Of a stretch of 64,000 nucleotides of DNA, positions 23,459 through 36,842 are shown piece after piece (within the stretch, counting starts at the first letter, position 1; the number at the start of each line of letters is the position of its first letter). The DNA comes from Zhengitettix transpicula (taxonomy: Eukaryota; Arthropoda; Insecta; Orthoptera; Tetrigidae): contig CM073595.1 in assembly GCA_037074705.1 (NCBI GenBank), forward strand, positions 22,842,501-22,906,500. The letters run 5' to 3'. The notes beneath the pieces are model-generated. The model was not told where the DNA came from and searched no databases. It saw nothing but the letters and a program-made list of their open reading frames with translations. The position numbers were made by a program, and so were the translations under genes.

Positions 23459-24442
23459 AATGCCAATTAATTAGGACATTAATTGTTTGAACATAAAATT
23501 TTAAATTGTTTGAGAAATCTATTATTGCGGCAGGAGATTCTATAGCGACAATGTAGCCCGGCTCTGTTCCTTTGTCGGAAGGTCCGAAAATGGCGTATGC
23601 GCGCTAAATCGCAAGGCCAGAGTTCAGTTCGCGGTAAGACATCGTCGATGTATAACTGTTAGTTGGTGACGAGAATTCAACAGAGTTGGCGATTAGAATT
23701 TAACAGAGTTGGTTGGTGCCTGGAAATTTCTGAGGACAAAGTAAAACATTCACGAAAGCATAACGTCGAAACTTACTAAGTAAAAGCAGCTTTGTGTCCA
23801 TAGCCGGCCAGAAATAGTAAAATTTCAGTTTGAGTCCAAAGCAGTAAAGACTGGCAAATCTACAAACAACGGAATTCACCAAAGGCAAGCAGAATTCACC
23901 TAAAACAAGCAGTCAACAGATAGCTGACAACAAAAGGGAGGTTCATCCGAGTTCCTGACATCCTATAAATTTTGATTAGAATCAGTGTAAAATCTGTGAA
24001 TCTTAGAATCAGTGTAAAAATCTCGCAATAGTGTGTTTCGATAACAAAAGGTATGCTGGAACCAACTGGACAGATGTGAGTAACAAATTACAAATTAATT
24101 AATTACGTAAACGTAATTAAAAGATAGAAGTCAGATTTCGTTCTCATTTTAAATTTCGTTCCAGTTTAATTGTCAAATAAATTTCTTTTCTTTTAATTGT
24201 GATTTGTTTGTTAATAAGATTTTTAAACATAATTAATGTGTCCATTATCAAACCCAGTGAAGACCCTGAGATTTAATACTTTAAATTTGTAAATATTTTT
24301 GAATTATTGCTAATAAATCTTTTGTTTGTAAATAAGTAATTCTTTTATTTAAATAACGCCTTCCAGTTAATTATTACATAAATAGCTTCAACGAAAGGCA
24401 AATTCTTTAAATTCATTAAATTAATTAACGACCACTAATTGT
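23456..24442 (+). mobile_element. LTR-like element C
   Basis: It begins TGTAATGCCAATTAATTAGG, as element A does, and contains the shared phrases AAATGGCGTATGCGCGCTAAA and ATCCGAGTTCCTG. The 3' end is degraded to CTAATTGTA before another TA tract. AAACCCAGTGAAGACCCTGAG marks the conserved middle. A primer-site-like GGCAAATTC motif recurs near the end. There is no coding sequence. Confidence 0.6.
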
Positions 24443-26200
24443 ATATATATATATATATATATATTATTTCAAGTCGAATTATATATACAAAAAATTACGA
24501 ATTTACAGATTAAAGAAACCCCAACTCTTCGAATGTAGAATTCCATAAATGGGATAACCGACGCCCTAATTCTGGCCTGAATGGTGGGACGTGATAACAT
24601 ACGAACTAAAGCAATTGAAGATATGGAACTTGCTCGTTGAAAACGTTCTCGTGCATCTAATCAACTACAAACGTGTTGTTGTTTCAGTGCAAAACCTTGA
24701 GAGTTTGCAACTTCAGTTTAGGAACAAAACTAGAATTAAATATAAAATTAAACCGTAAAATTAAATACAAGTAAATGATAATAAATATTGAGCAACACTG
24801 CGCAGAAAATAATTCAAAAAATTATTTTATGTTCGGTTTTACTAATTATTCATTGTTATGATCAAACTTGTGATCATTCACTTAGGTATAATACTACGGT
24901 ATTTGACTGAAACTAGAATGGTCAAATTTTTAATAATATTGTAACTTAGCAACTTTCACTAATATAATTTCAGTTAGAGATATTAGGATGGCGAAAATAA
25001 ATACGAATAGTCGGATTATTAATACATGTTCAAATACAAAAGTAGAATAACCTTAAAATTGTAAGGGAAATTGACAGCACCGAGAATAAGTGACAAATCG
25101 GAATTTAAAGCCGGTGACAAAAACTTCTGATTATACTCGTAGTCGTATAAACATTTACCCTTATCTGCATTATGAATTACAATACGAAATTGATTAATAA
25201 TCGACAGGCTATTTCGTTTGGTTCAAATAATGTCTTTTACAAATAGAAACTGAATGGAAATAATTTAAAGTGAAGTCTAAACATATAAATGCAAAAACTT
25301 GAGATAAGTTGATTATTTATCCGAGGGATTAGAAAGGTAGGTTGAATTAATTTAATAATTTTAACTAAAATTTTATTAATATCGAACCAAACTATTTAAA
25401 TAATAATTATTTCAGGCATTATACACCCCGTTTATTTAATGCCTACTTTCTCAGAGAAAACAAAATCAGGATCTGTTACATGGAAAGTTAACCCTGAACT
25501 TACTTACCATCTCTAGGTGCGTCATGGATTGAGAAACTTGGCAGTTATCAAAATATCCAACCGCAGCCATACAAGTGAGTTGATCGACACTTCTTTAGCG
25601 ATGATGCTTCCTACTCACCGACAACTCGCCTACTCGCTAGCTACTTATCAAACTTGTTTCACTGTCGGTAACTTTGAAATAATCTAAATTCGTAACTTTC
25701 TGTTTACTGTTCAAGTACCCGTCTTGTCAACTATTTTTTTTAGCAATAAGTTCCTTACCCACCAGCTACTTGGCAACTACTGAACACTCGTTTCTCTCCT
25801 CATCGGATCCTAGCCCGAAAATCATCTCAATTGTCCATAAAGTCTCATTTTCAAAAAAAAAAAATTGTATTCTACAAGGTGTTTTACTTCCACCAGGGAT
25901 TTTCCAGGCAATCACAACTTCGTCACCTGGCGGCTTCCTTTCCCACACTCTGTCCTCAATCCATACGTTTATGGCTGTGTTTTTCAGGGGAAATGCGTGC
26001 CTCTCGATAATGTACAGAGATTAATGACCTGACTTCTTGGCCACCGAAAACCCTAAACCTTGCTAATATTAATTGAAAATATAAAATATATTAACAAAAC
26101 CGTATTCTTACGGGATTCTCTATATACCGCACTGTAAGTATATTAAATAATTACATGGTTTAAGTTATCGTATTTACAGAAAACCTTTCACTTCATCAAT
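24443..26200. other. TA tract followed by AT-rich sequence, no gene recognised
   Basis: A (TA)n run at 24443-24465 is followed by AT-rich sequence. Opposite-strand open frames at 25766-26024 surround an oligo-A run (25852-25864) and do not look coding. Confidence 0.3.
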
Positions 26201-26204
26201 TTGA

Positions 26205-26370
26205 GGTTAGTGGCAATGAATCCAACGTGTTGGCGCCGAAGTAAACAGCGGGGAATGTAATGGAGAGGACTGTGGTTTGATTCTCCATCCGGTCAACCCG
26301 ATACCAGTTTTCCAGGTTTTTTGCCGAATTGTAAAAAATCTGGAATTTAGTACCAAAGATATGACAATTT
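26205..26370 (+). mobile_element. Possible tRNA-derived SINE
   Basis: GTGGTTTGATTCTCCATCC (about 26271-26289) resembles a tRNA B-box and its stem. It is followed by GGTCAACCCGATACCAGTTT and CCAGGTTTTTTGCCG, a body typical of insect tRNA-type SINEs. No target-site duplication was established. Confidence 0.45.
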
Positions 26371-26448
26371 CATTTCAATTGTCCCCACAAATGGCCAAGT
26401 TAAAAAGTCGACAAGACTGAGGCGATTCGGCACACTGCCAAGTGGTTC

Positions 26449-27069
26449 TCAAAGTACAGAACGTTTAATGTAAGACGACGATCTGATAGCTTGTAATGTG
26501 TGTTTTGGACCATGCGGCAATTCAAGTAATTGAAAGTTAAGTTTTCGAGCGTGAAACAAGGGAAGACATTCCAAAGGGACCGAATTGTCCGCAACTCTTT
26601 CAAGAGAAAGGCGTAGAAAGGACGAGACTGACTGAAAGTTCTGATAACATTTTATTATAAAGCTAAAAAATACGAAAGGAACCAAGAATAGACAGGAATA
26701 ATTGAGTCGTAAAATAGACAAAAGGTGACACAATCCAAAAAGCGTAACACGTTCAGCGGACCACAGGGAATTTTGGTGAAACAATAATGCTTTGGAAGGC
26801 GAATTAAAGGTGCGTCGAGGAAGAGTAGGAGATATTCGAGGTAAGAAGTTACACTCAATCTGTACAAAAAGGATACGGCGTCTTCCTTGGACTAGCGTGG
26901 GTGAACCCCTCCAGAAACCATGAAAGAGTGTGTATAGGGGAGGAGACGGAATTTGACGTGGATTTTTAGCTTGAAATTGGGTAGTTCGAAGTTGAGTATT
27001 GGTCGTCTGTGTTCGTGGAAGATTAGTAGAGAGTTGTTCTCGGAGATCGCCAAACAGCAGAGTCGCCAT
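26449..27069 (-). other. Unassigned 206-codon open frame
   Basis: This is the longest uninterrupted frame outside repeats and exon 1. It begins MATLLFGDLREQLSTNLPRT and ends without a recognisable domain. A second minus-strand frame (26892-27161, with LVGWRLCCLAISENNS) overlaps its start, and either or neither may have been coding. The protein is rich in Leu, Phe and Arg, which fits chance translation of pyrimidine-rich DNA. No splice structure was evident. Confidence 0.2.
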
Positions 27070-27189
27070 CCAACAAGTAGATGTTCGGGTGGACCAACGA
27101 AACTTTGCAGCCCCAGCATGATAAAGGCCAACCTCAAAGTGCTCAATTCTCTCTTACCCAACGCTGTTTCGCCGAATAATATGTAATTT

Positions 27190-28130
27190 GTCTTGCCATA
27201 AGAGTTTAGTTGGAATAGCCGATTAAATGCAAGGAATGGATCAGGTTCAATTAAAATAAAGCTCCCGATTTTAAAGACTACCTCATGACTCTTAGCTAGA
27301 AAAATATTAAAAAGTGTTAAACGAAGAATTTGATAAGTTTTTTTCTGCGTGACAAACTTTCATTTAAAACATGTCATAAAAATTAAAATTAATTTTTTTT
27401 GGACAATCAGTTGATATTTATTAAATTATATAAATTAAATTAAAACAAAACAAAACAAAAAATAATATGGGCATTACAAGTTTGCAAATCTGCATTGTTG
27501 TGTCCAACAATGATAATACTACCGTAAATACTACAGAATAAATATACATTACATCATCCTTTAATGCTTAGAAAATACAGATTTATTCGGTAGTGATATT
27601 TGTTTACGAAAATGAGTCGATTGAAAAGTTTTGGAAGCAGTGAATAACAGAGAACGTACTCAGGAAAATCACATTTTCAAGAAACGAAAGGGAAATATTC
27701 GTTAAAGAAAAAATATGTAATTCGAATTACATACCTGCAATAGTTATCTATTGTAGATTATGAGTACAAGTAAATAACTGTGAATAATGAGTATACATAT
27801 TTTTTACGAGATAGGAGGAATTTTTAATGAGTTTATTTTGTGTTTGTGCACTGTGTATCCATTTTTATGTTTATTTTTATGCCACATCGTCAAGGCTTAG
27901 TTTGACCATTAATCTTTTAACTGATTTACAACAAATATTCCTGGACGCGTTGTAAACATCTAATTATAAACATATCGTAAGTGAAAGTGACCTTACACTG
28001 ACTGGCCAGGTTCTTTTGAGCACCTGACGCTTTCAGGTAAATTTGCTACGATCGCGCTGAAATCGCTAGAGGGGCCAGACCGTTATAAAGAGGGACGCAG
28101 GTTGTTTACTACGAGAGCACAAGTGATTTG
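27190..28130. other. No gene recognised
   Basis: AT-rich sequence with no coding or repeat feature I can support. Confidence 0.35.
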
Positions 28131-28139
28131 TTTCTGTAG

Positions 28140-28560
28140 ACATGGGTAAATGGCGTGATCAGCCTTTGAACGTGCTCGGAGTCACGGAGCGAGTATCAGC
28201 GAAACAGAACGTATTCGTTAAATGTTAACTTGTTCGAAAACAGAACTGTCGGGATCTGGTCGTGCGTCAGTGACTCCTATCCCAATGCTGATTGCTACTT
28301 CCAACGAGACAATTCGTTCGTATTGTGCAGGAGTGATTTCAGGAACACGAGATAGGGTTTATCTCGTTTAGGTGGTCCCTTAAAATCACCAGATCTCAAC
28401 CCAATTGGGAATTTGTGGGACGAAGTTCAAAACTGGATCAACGGCCATCAACTGGACCGTGTTATTCATCGCGGATGGTTTCATCACTATCCAACATCTC
28501 GTGGTGCCTATTCAACGATCGCCGCAGTGCTGATGAAATGGCCACATTAATCTGGCTTGT
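28140..28560 (+). pseudogene. Tc1-like transposase remnant
   Basis: The frame around 28375-28450 reads WSLKSPDLNPIGNLWDEVQN, matching the SPDLNPIENLWDE block at the third catalytic residue of Tc1-type DDE transposases. Upstream, 28140-28330 has an initiation-like MGKWRDQPLNVLGVTERV frame interrupted by stops and large deletions. Terminal inverted repeats were not found. It is a decayed, internally deleted element. Confidence 0.6.
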
Positions 28561-28981
28561 CTGTGTATGTTCCAATTTAAAAATAAAATGTTGCAACGTA
28601 AGGGTAAAATAAACATGAACTACTAACTTCTGGAAAGCTGCTTCGACGTATTATAAACGCAGCAGAAGTTCTGATGGCAAATGTAAATTTACTCAGTGGC
28701 ATGATCCGTCACAAAAAAGAGAATTCGGAACACGTTAGGCTCTTGTCAAAAAAATAATATTTTCAGTACGTTGAAATTTCTGAAAAAAGGACAAGAGAAT
28801 GAAAACATTCTGTTGAATTAATTGAATAATTTTTTTTTTCTGGATTGAACACATTGAGTGTTTATTAAAATTGGAACTACGATTTGTCAAATATTCACCT
28901 TTAATTTTACAATTTATTTTAATGACACTTTAACCAGTAGAGTGCTCCTACGTGAAATACAGGAGTGGCGATCGAGGTATA

Positions 28982-29768
28982 TCTATCTATCTATCTATAT
29001 AAAAATGAATTGCTGTTCGTTAGTCTCACTAAAACTCGAGAACGGCTGAACGGATTTATCTTATCTTAGTCTTGAAATGTTCATGGAGGTCTAGGGAAGG
29101 TTTAAAAGGCGAGAAAAAAATCGAATAATTTCCGGGAAAACCCTAAAAACAGCCCTTTTCTATTTCCCATACAAACGTTTTCTAAATAAAATACAAATCT
29201 ACACCAGTCGAGCAATTTTCACCAAATTTCGTACACGTGTTCTTTGCGACCAGGAAACAAACACTGTCGGGGTGTGACGCGTCTTCCACCCCCAGAAGCG
29301 GGGGTGGAAATATTTAAACATACTAAAACAGCCGATATTTAAGTCGGATAAATATTTTTAGGGGTCAAAGATATTGATAGTGTTTCTACCAATGTTATCT
29401 GAATACAATTTTCATTCCCTACGCCCTGTGAAAAGGACACCCTTCGGGTTTGGGGTGGAGATGCTTTACAGTAAAATAACGTGAATACAACCGAGATTGG
29501 AGTCAAATCAAAGGTTATGGAAGTCACTGTGTTTAGTTACGACATTCAAATTGGAATTTACCCCTCAGATGCAGGGGTAGCGGGGTGCAAATTTTGGAAC
29601 ATGCAAACACGGCAGATATTTGCGTTGAAGAAATATTTTTCAGAGTTAATTATAATGATTAGGGTTCGAGTAGCGTTACATAAAAATTGCGCAAAAGCAG
29701 CCGAAATTGGAGTCATATCGGGGGTTATAGATAAATGACATCTCGGGCAACGCCGGGCACCCAGCTAG
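28982..29768 (+). mobile_element. Helitron-like non-autonomous element, copy 2 (fuller)
   Basis: It starts TCTATCTATCTATCTATATA and ends GGGCAACGCCGGGCACCCAG followed by CTAG at 29765-29768 and then T. This fits Helitron ends: TC start, GC hairpin close to CTAG, insertion before T. The interior includes the phrase GTACACGTGTTCTTTGCGACC that copy 1 lacks. Copy 1 (12683-13351, opposite strand) is otherwise nearly identical. Open frames at 29339-30035 belong to the repeat or run past it. Confidence 0.68.
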
Positions 29769-30594
29769 TTTAAAATATTTTTCGTTCTCTATCAGGAGGA
29801 AGCGATAGATTTTCAGTCGTGGGAAGCGGTTCGGGATATTTCCTTCCACGCTTGAGGCTATTTGTGGGCTCCAAGATCCTGTCGTGTCGTCTGACGACAG
29901 ACAGTTCCTCACGTCAGCTAATATATAATAAGCATTGAACTGAAACGGTTTTTTCTCAGAGCTCCTCCCTTCACCTCGTGCCACCACCTTGACTAGGTTA
30001 TCTGTTATATAATTTATACTAGCACTACCTTTCATGTAACTATCAAGATTACCCCAGTCCCCTTTTATTTTTAAGTTATCTCTGGAACTTGTGGGACTGT
30101 TTATATACGCCTACATAATAAAGTTTCAATACGGAACGGATTATGACATAATAATATAAACCGTTTGATCTTGAGAACTGGCAAAACGTCTCTTTATGAA
30201 AGAAGTATTTAATAGTCTTCCCCCCGACGTTTAAGAATATTCGTAACTGCAACCTAACAAAATTGTAAAACTCTGGTCAATAATGGCGATTATTATTAGT
30301 TTATTGTGTGGTATTTATATTATCACTTATTTTGTCTGTATTTGGCTATCTTAATAAAAATGCTCTTTTTTCAAGGGAATTATACTATTTGCTAATAAGG
30401 AGGGAAAACAAAGTAAACTAAATTTCTGTTGACATAATTCCAACAGCCTAGGAGTCTAGGTTTAATCTTTTTGAAATCTTATTTATGTGAATTTTCCAAT
30501 TGAATTTATTATGTACGGATAATACCAACAATTATGATCTTTACAATTTTTGACCCTAGTCAACGTCACATGTTTGATCAGGAATTATCTTAAA
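29769..30594. other. No gene recognised
   Basis: The first 250 bp is less AT-rich, but no domain or repeat could be named. The rest is AT-rich. Confidence 0.3.
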
Positions 30595-30953
30595 ATTAAT
30601 CAGGTTGTAAATAAATAAACATCAGCCAACTTTAAGTCAGAAAAAAGAAATTATTAATTAAATTAACAACGTTTAATCGCTTATTTTGCGACGTCATCAG
30701 GTTCAATTTTTTTTTAAAAAAAGCGGTCGAAAATATATTTTTTAATTGGAACATAATACATATTATATCATTTTCGTCCACGGCAGTCAGCCTAGAATGA
30801 TTACTTTTTTAAAAAAACTTGAACTTGATAAGATCGCAAAATAAGTGATGAAACGTTGTTAATTTAATTAATAAATTATTTTTCTTACTTAAAATTGGCT
30901 CATGTTTATTTATTAGTTGTCTGAATAGAATATATATTTATATTAATCAGGTT
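30595..30953. mobile_element. Palindromic insertion with 12-bp TSD and hammerhead-like ends
   Basis: ATTAATCAGGTT occurs at 30595-30606 and 30942-30953 and flanks a 335-bp insertion. Its two ends are inverted copies: GTTGTTAATTTAATTAATAA appears forward at 30854 and reversed in the left arm. Each arm has a CTGATGA / TCGC loop GCGA / AAACGTT motif pointing outward, at 30667-30702 (minus) and 30824-30858 (plus). The left copy keeps CTGATGA but has lost the G of GAAA; the right keeps GAAACGTT but reads TTGATAA. This resembles a minimal hammerhead ribozyme core, decayed in both arms. Confidence 0.6.
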
Positions 30954-33089
30954 ATATTATGAATGAATTGTTATGTACCGTTACATCCTGATATTTAACA
31001 CGATATCGGTCTACATGAAAAATGCATATGAACGACTGGCAAAATAATGTTCAACAGTGAACACTCGTTGCTTTTGTCAAAAAAAAAACATGTTTACGTA
31101 GCTGTGAACTCCACAATCCTACAGACGTCACGAGACCAGCACAAATTTCAATGCCCCCCCCCCCCTATATTGTTGTTTGTAATAACAGTGGTGTTACCTT
31201 GTGGTAGTCGATAAAAATAATTTAACAAAACTACAATTCCCAGACCCATTTATTTGGAAATGCGCGACTTTTCGATCTCTTTGTAGCGTAGAATATTTAC
31301 GATCTTTTAGAACGTTTGTAACACATTTCAATGCTACAGGTAACTGGAACTGTGTATTTATATACTTACGACGAGTCGTATTAACTCGCTAGATGACCAA
31401 CTGAAATTAAATTTAAAACAAGCGGTTTACGGAATGTCTGAATTTTATTAATTGTTACAGACGTACCGAAGAAAAAATATTCAGACGTACTGATCAGTAT
31501 TAATGCAGCTCACTTCACGTTTTCAAAATGCAGCATCAGTGATTTACGGTGGGGGGGGGGGGGGAATCCAGTGAAAATGTTACATTTCAGCGCTATTGAT
31601 TTCCTATAAAAGCTATATTGTACTTTTTTTTTTCCATTTCCGATTAAATGAAATTAACTCCGAGATAAATCACATTACTTTCCAACAAATTTTGAATTGG
31701 AGTCGCATTCTCAAATTTGCGTAGGTGTATGAACCGTGACATTACGCGTACGTTGCGTCTATTTTAATCCGCTTTAACACTTTTCAACATTCAAATGGCA
31801 AAGTTTTTCAGCTCTACTGATGCCGCAATAGGAATGAAGCAATTTCGTAACGATCGCACAGTTTATTATTCACTCCGAGGAGAATCAATGTCTCTTAAAT
31901 AACACAATCGCTGAATGGAATGAACTAGAAGCCCAGGAATTTTGTCCTCTGACTTAATTAACCCGACATGTTTCGTATCTTATTTGAAGCTACTTCATGA
32001 AATGAAATGAAAGATTAAAAACAAATTCTTATATATATATATATATAATTTTAAAATATTAAATTTCGATATTTCTAAAATTAATATATAATCAGACTAA
32101 TATTAATAGATCACAATATATAATTCATTAAAACGAAATTTATAGTTCTGATCATACATATTCAACAATTTTTGACTTAATTATATTTTCAGTAAATAGT
32201 TTATTATTATAAAAATAATTTATTATTGTTTTGATTTTTAATCTCTCTTCAATAATTTAAAATGTTTTTATATTTATAAGAATAAATCTAAAATATTTAA
32301 TTGTTCCTTAATTGCTACAACAGTTGCAAATTAGAAACGACACATGTTACATCATAAAGTCTGCTAATTACAAAACAGTTTTTATTTAAGACCAACATTT
32401 ACTTTTTATCGCCAGTTACACCTGATACATCAACTATTTTTGAATCGGTAGACACACGTTAAAATGTTTAATTATATAAAATTCGAATCCAATAACAGTC
32501 TGAATTTAATTCTTTATTCATTAATTGAAGCTTTAGACTTATAATGACCACATTCATCTATGTAATCCGAAACAAAAAATTTAGGTTAATAAACTTACAA
32601 TATACTGAATATTATAATAGTTATTATAAAAACATAGTTGTAATCGTTAAGTTATTTGAAAGTGTAATTCTTACCTTCCACAACTTTAAGAACGTCTAAT
32701 TCGTATATTTAAAGACATTCTAAAGACAATCACGTCTAACACGGACGTTTGTCAAATGACAAATAAACACTACCAAGGCTCTTCCCAGTAGCTTCAACAG
32801 TCGATACTTTCAAGGAACTTGCTTGAAAAATTTACGTTAATTTAGCAGTTGTCAAATTATTAAAAATACCAGCATAAAATTTACCTTAATTTCTGTCATT
32901 AAATATTTTGTTCCTATTAATATTTATAAATACCGCTTCTGTTATTTTTAATTTTAATCTGTTATTTTTCTTGTATAAAAATCTGATCGAACGAAAAACA
33001 ATGATTAGTTGTTTAGGAATAGGTGGATAAGGAACTAACTACTTTCGATTTTGCTTTAATTTATGATTATAAAATCGACTTTTCAGAAA
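30954..33089. other. No gene recognised; homopolymer runs
   Basis: AT-rich sequence with a C run at 31153-31165, a G run near 31551-31563 and a short TA tract at 32031-32047. One 63-codon open frame (31201-31392) shows nothing recognisable. Confidence 0.35.
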
Positions 33090-33408
33090 AATTGTGGATT
33101 TCGCCGAGTTTAATTAAGACATTGACTTTTCGTTTAACTGGGGTGGAAGTTTTCAAACATCCTAAAACGGTTAATATTTGCATCGAAAAACTTTTTTTGT
33201 GAACGATGAGATTGATAGTGTTTCTCCAGATTTTGTTGTTTATAATTTAAACCGTTTCTATAAGGGAGGGGAGCACCTTTAGGGATGGGGGTGGAGGAAC
33301 TTTAGATAAAAATAACGCAAAAACAACCACGATTGGAGTCAAATCCGGGGTTATGAGTGTCGCTGAGTTTAATTATGATATATCGTGCAACGTCGGACGC
33401 CCAGTTAG
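33090..33408 (+). repeat. Helitron-like 3' fragment
   Basis: It contains CCGAGTTTAATTAAGACATT, GATTGATAGTGTTTCT and GATTGGAGTCAAATCC.GGG as in the long copies, and ends CGTGCAACGTCGGACGCCCA followed by GTTAG. The 5' part is missing. Confidence 0.55.
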
Positions 33409-36400
33409 TTGGGTATAATAATGTTAAAAGTTATAAAAGGTAGAAATTATGTTTTAAATAATTTAACGATTACAACTATGTTTATAAAATGACTGTATCA
33501 GATTATGAAACTGAATTTTTTCTTCTGATTATATAGATAAATACGACTTTATAAGTCGAAAGCTCCAATAAATGAATATAGAATTAAATTGAGACTGTTA
33601 TTGGTTTCGAATTTTATATAATTATAAATACAAGTGTTATTACGTACTATGTAATTATTAATTTTTGTTTTAAATGCTATTTTCACTGTGTTAATTTTAT
33701 GATTACCACAGGCATGTAAACAATATGTAAATGTTCCTTATAAATATTCGGTTCCAAGGCGTGCAAAATAAACTACGTCATATTTCAATATGTTTACAAC
33801 TAAATCAGCGCTTTCAATTTGAAACCGTTGATATGCCATTCTACTGCTAACGTATTCTACATACTACAGTTCTAATATATTTTTAGGTTCTCACTAATCA
33901 TCTTAATATTGCATAAAAAAACTAATACATTACATTTTCTGTATGGAACGTGAAACGTTTATTTACGCGACAGTTTTCTGATACCATTTAGGTTTTGAAG
34001 ACTATATTAGCAAATAAATTGTCCTAAATCAGGCATTTAAGGGCATATACGGTGTTGGTGCATATGCTGGTGAGTGTTAAGACATGCGTGCCTCATCTAC
34101 CCTCTCTACGTCATTACCTTCAACCATGATGGCACAGAATGGTCATCTTGCTGAAGAGCCAACGGAGACATTTTTTCTAAAAACGATAATCGCTCATAAC
34201 CTGAAACAAAATATCTGCTTTGAGAACAAAAACCTTGAATGAGAATGCGGGTCAGTACTTTCCCCGAAAAATAACTTTCCCGTCTCGATCCGAATGGATA
34301 ATTTCGTTTGTCAATTAAGTGGAACCTTTCAAGTTACAATCACGCGTACGCTGTCTCATCACAATGCACAAAACTGAGTAAATCCTCGCACCGTAAAACT
34401 CTTGATGATCATGTAACTACTGTATAACCCAAACGGACACCATTAATGCACCCCACTCCTGGGAGAATTTTCTTTCATTTAAATAGTATATGAGTGTATG
34501 AAATACACGTTCGACGCGTCCGTCGGTGCCTGAAATACGCTCTACGGTTTCTTTCTACAAACTATTTCGGCAACAGTTGCCGAAGAATGTAGTATACGTT
34601 CTTACTATTCACTAATTAAATTCGATAAATCAACACTAGGTTAAGAAAGGCCGCGGCACAGCACTGCCAACAAAGTTTGAAAAGCTTCTTAAGCCTTGCA
34701 CTTGCCAAGAATGTTCGGATCTATCTTGAGATCATTTAATTAAAACTTTTTCAATCTAATAAAACGAAACATTTTCTCGTGGCTGATACTAGTTCAAAAA
34801 ATATTTTTCGTGGGCGAGAAGCAACTTCTACACGTGAAAAATTTAAAATTTCTTACAGCCAGCCGTTGTCGTGCTATTAAGTTTGAAGTTCAATGTTAAA
34901 AATGTAGGCGATGTTCTACTAACATGGAAGTTTTATCGTGCTGCTAAATGTAACATGAGAAACATTTATTTTAATATTTTAAGATTATATCATATGTAAT
35001 AAAAATATCACCAATATTAATAAAATAATTATGAGTGTGGGAGCTGCTTTAGATATAAGTCCTTTAATGAAATATTATGAATTATTAAACTGAAATATAT
35101 GCTAATAAATATCTTATATGGTTGCAACTATAGCCAAAATTTGGAATGCTGACTCCATTTAATAATCGTTCTATGGTTTTAATGATTCACAAACGATAAA
35201 ATTATTAAAAAGAACTCAAAAACACGCCAAATACGTTTAGAAAACTCGGCTGGGCCAAGAAGAATAAACACATTTTTTAGATGAACCAGAATATAATTTA
35301 GATGGTGAAATAATTACTTGAATGTCATTCTACAAATAGATTAGAGACGATCTCATGTGTGAGGCATAGGTGATATATTATGACCGGAATATACTCAAGT
35401 ATTTATACATCATTAACTTGAGCGAGTCCAAATCTGCGATCACTACTGGAAGTGGAAAAAAAAATTCTTTAGGCAATTGCAGAAAAGGGCAGCTAGGAAG
35501 TGGTCAGCGAGATTAAAAAGTGGAGTAATTACGGTGGTTAATATTAGAAAGGAAGTGGCAGAGAATAAGGCTGCTTATGATATTCAATAATTGTTCAGGG
35601 CAAGGATCATTGAAGAAGTCTGGTTACTGTGGTAGACGTCGTCATAATTTCGAAATTGCATATAGAGAGCCAGAAACAAGATTTTAGATTTTTTTTTATA
35701 GTGACACGATATTTGAGGGTAATCAACGTGATGGAAACTTCAATAGCATAGGAAGGGATTTGAAAGGGGGGATGCGGAAGGGTAGAGCAAGGTAACCCAG
35801 GGTTAACTAGGGCCCCCTGACCGTATTTTAAAGATCCTTACGCGGAATTCCCCTAAAGCTGATGATGGACGAACCCCAGAAAACCTGGTTCGGGTAGATC
35901 GGTCACATGGTACGCGTCCCACGTCCTTTCGACGGCGGGAGAGGGGTTTGATGTGGGGACGCAGCATTCCCTTGTCCGTGGCCCGCTGTTCCTATTTGAA
36001 CAACTCTTACAAGGTCTGTGACCCCGGAACATACACCTCAAAAAATAGTCCGAGGGGCATCGGCATGTAACAGATTTTGGTAAATGTAAATAATAACGGA
36101 AACGACTGAAACAATTTACCTGAACCAGAGTTTGAGATTCCTACTTTTAAAGAAAATAATTTTTTTTGTCAAATTTTACCGATAGTTTGAAGCGAATTGA
36201 CAGTTCTTGAAAAAAGGCAAATAAAAAATTTAAAGCTGCAAAGTGTATTTAAGAAATTAACCGAAATTTAGACCAGAGTTAAATAGGTATTTAAATTAAA
36301 ATTGTTCCACGCAGCGATATCGTTTGTTTTAATAAAAAACGTAATTATATTTCAAGTTTATTACATCGTATAAATAATTTATTTTTAAATAAGTATTCAA

Positions 36401-36840
36401 TTTATTATCTCTAATTCTCTTTGGAGTTAATATCATTACTTTACCATTAATCAACATCATCTTGAAGTAGTGAACGTGAAATCCAGGCACTAATAGCAGA
36501 AGTAACTTTGACAAACAGTATTGTTGATTATATCTACACATTCAGCAGCAATAAAACTTGCATTAGTAGGAACTACTAATGTCTGAGTTATAATGAATGA
36601 CACTAGATGGTAACAAATGTTTCCATGCTCGTTTATCTGACGTCCGTGAAAGTTCCTGACAAAAAAAATAGCCTTGGGCTGATACACTACAAAAGTCAGA
36701 GCTAATTTGCTTATCAATTTCAGCGGACAAACTTCGGTTATTATTTAGTGACAAATTATACTTGAATAATTCTGGTAACGAGACCCGTTTTCCGAAATGT
36801 GTTTATTAAAGGACCGTTCAAAAATTAGCTTACAGGAGAA
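33409..36840. other. No gene recognised
   Basis: Mostly AT-rich. 34060-34640 and 35780-36060 are less AT-rich and may hold old repeats, but no family could be assigned. Overlapping minus-strand frames at 36490-36754 (for example SLSAEIDKQISSDF) are disrupted and unassigned. Confidence 0.3.
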
Positions 36841-36842
36841 AT

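Noticed and set aside
29339..30035. Open frames of 62-119 codons
   Set aside because: They lie in or run out of a Helitron-like repeat, and similar frames recur at 12713-13178.
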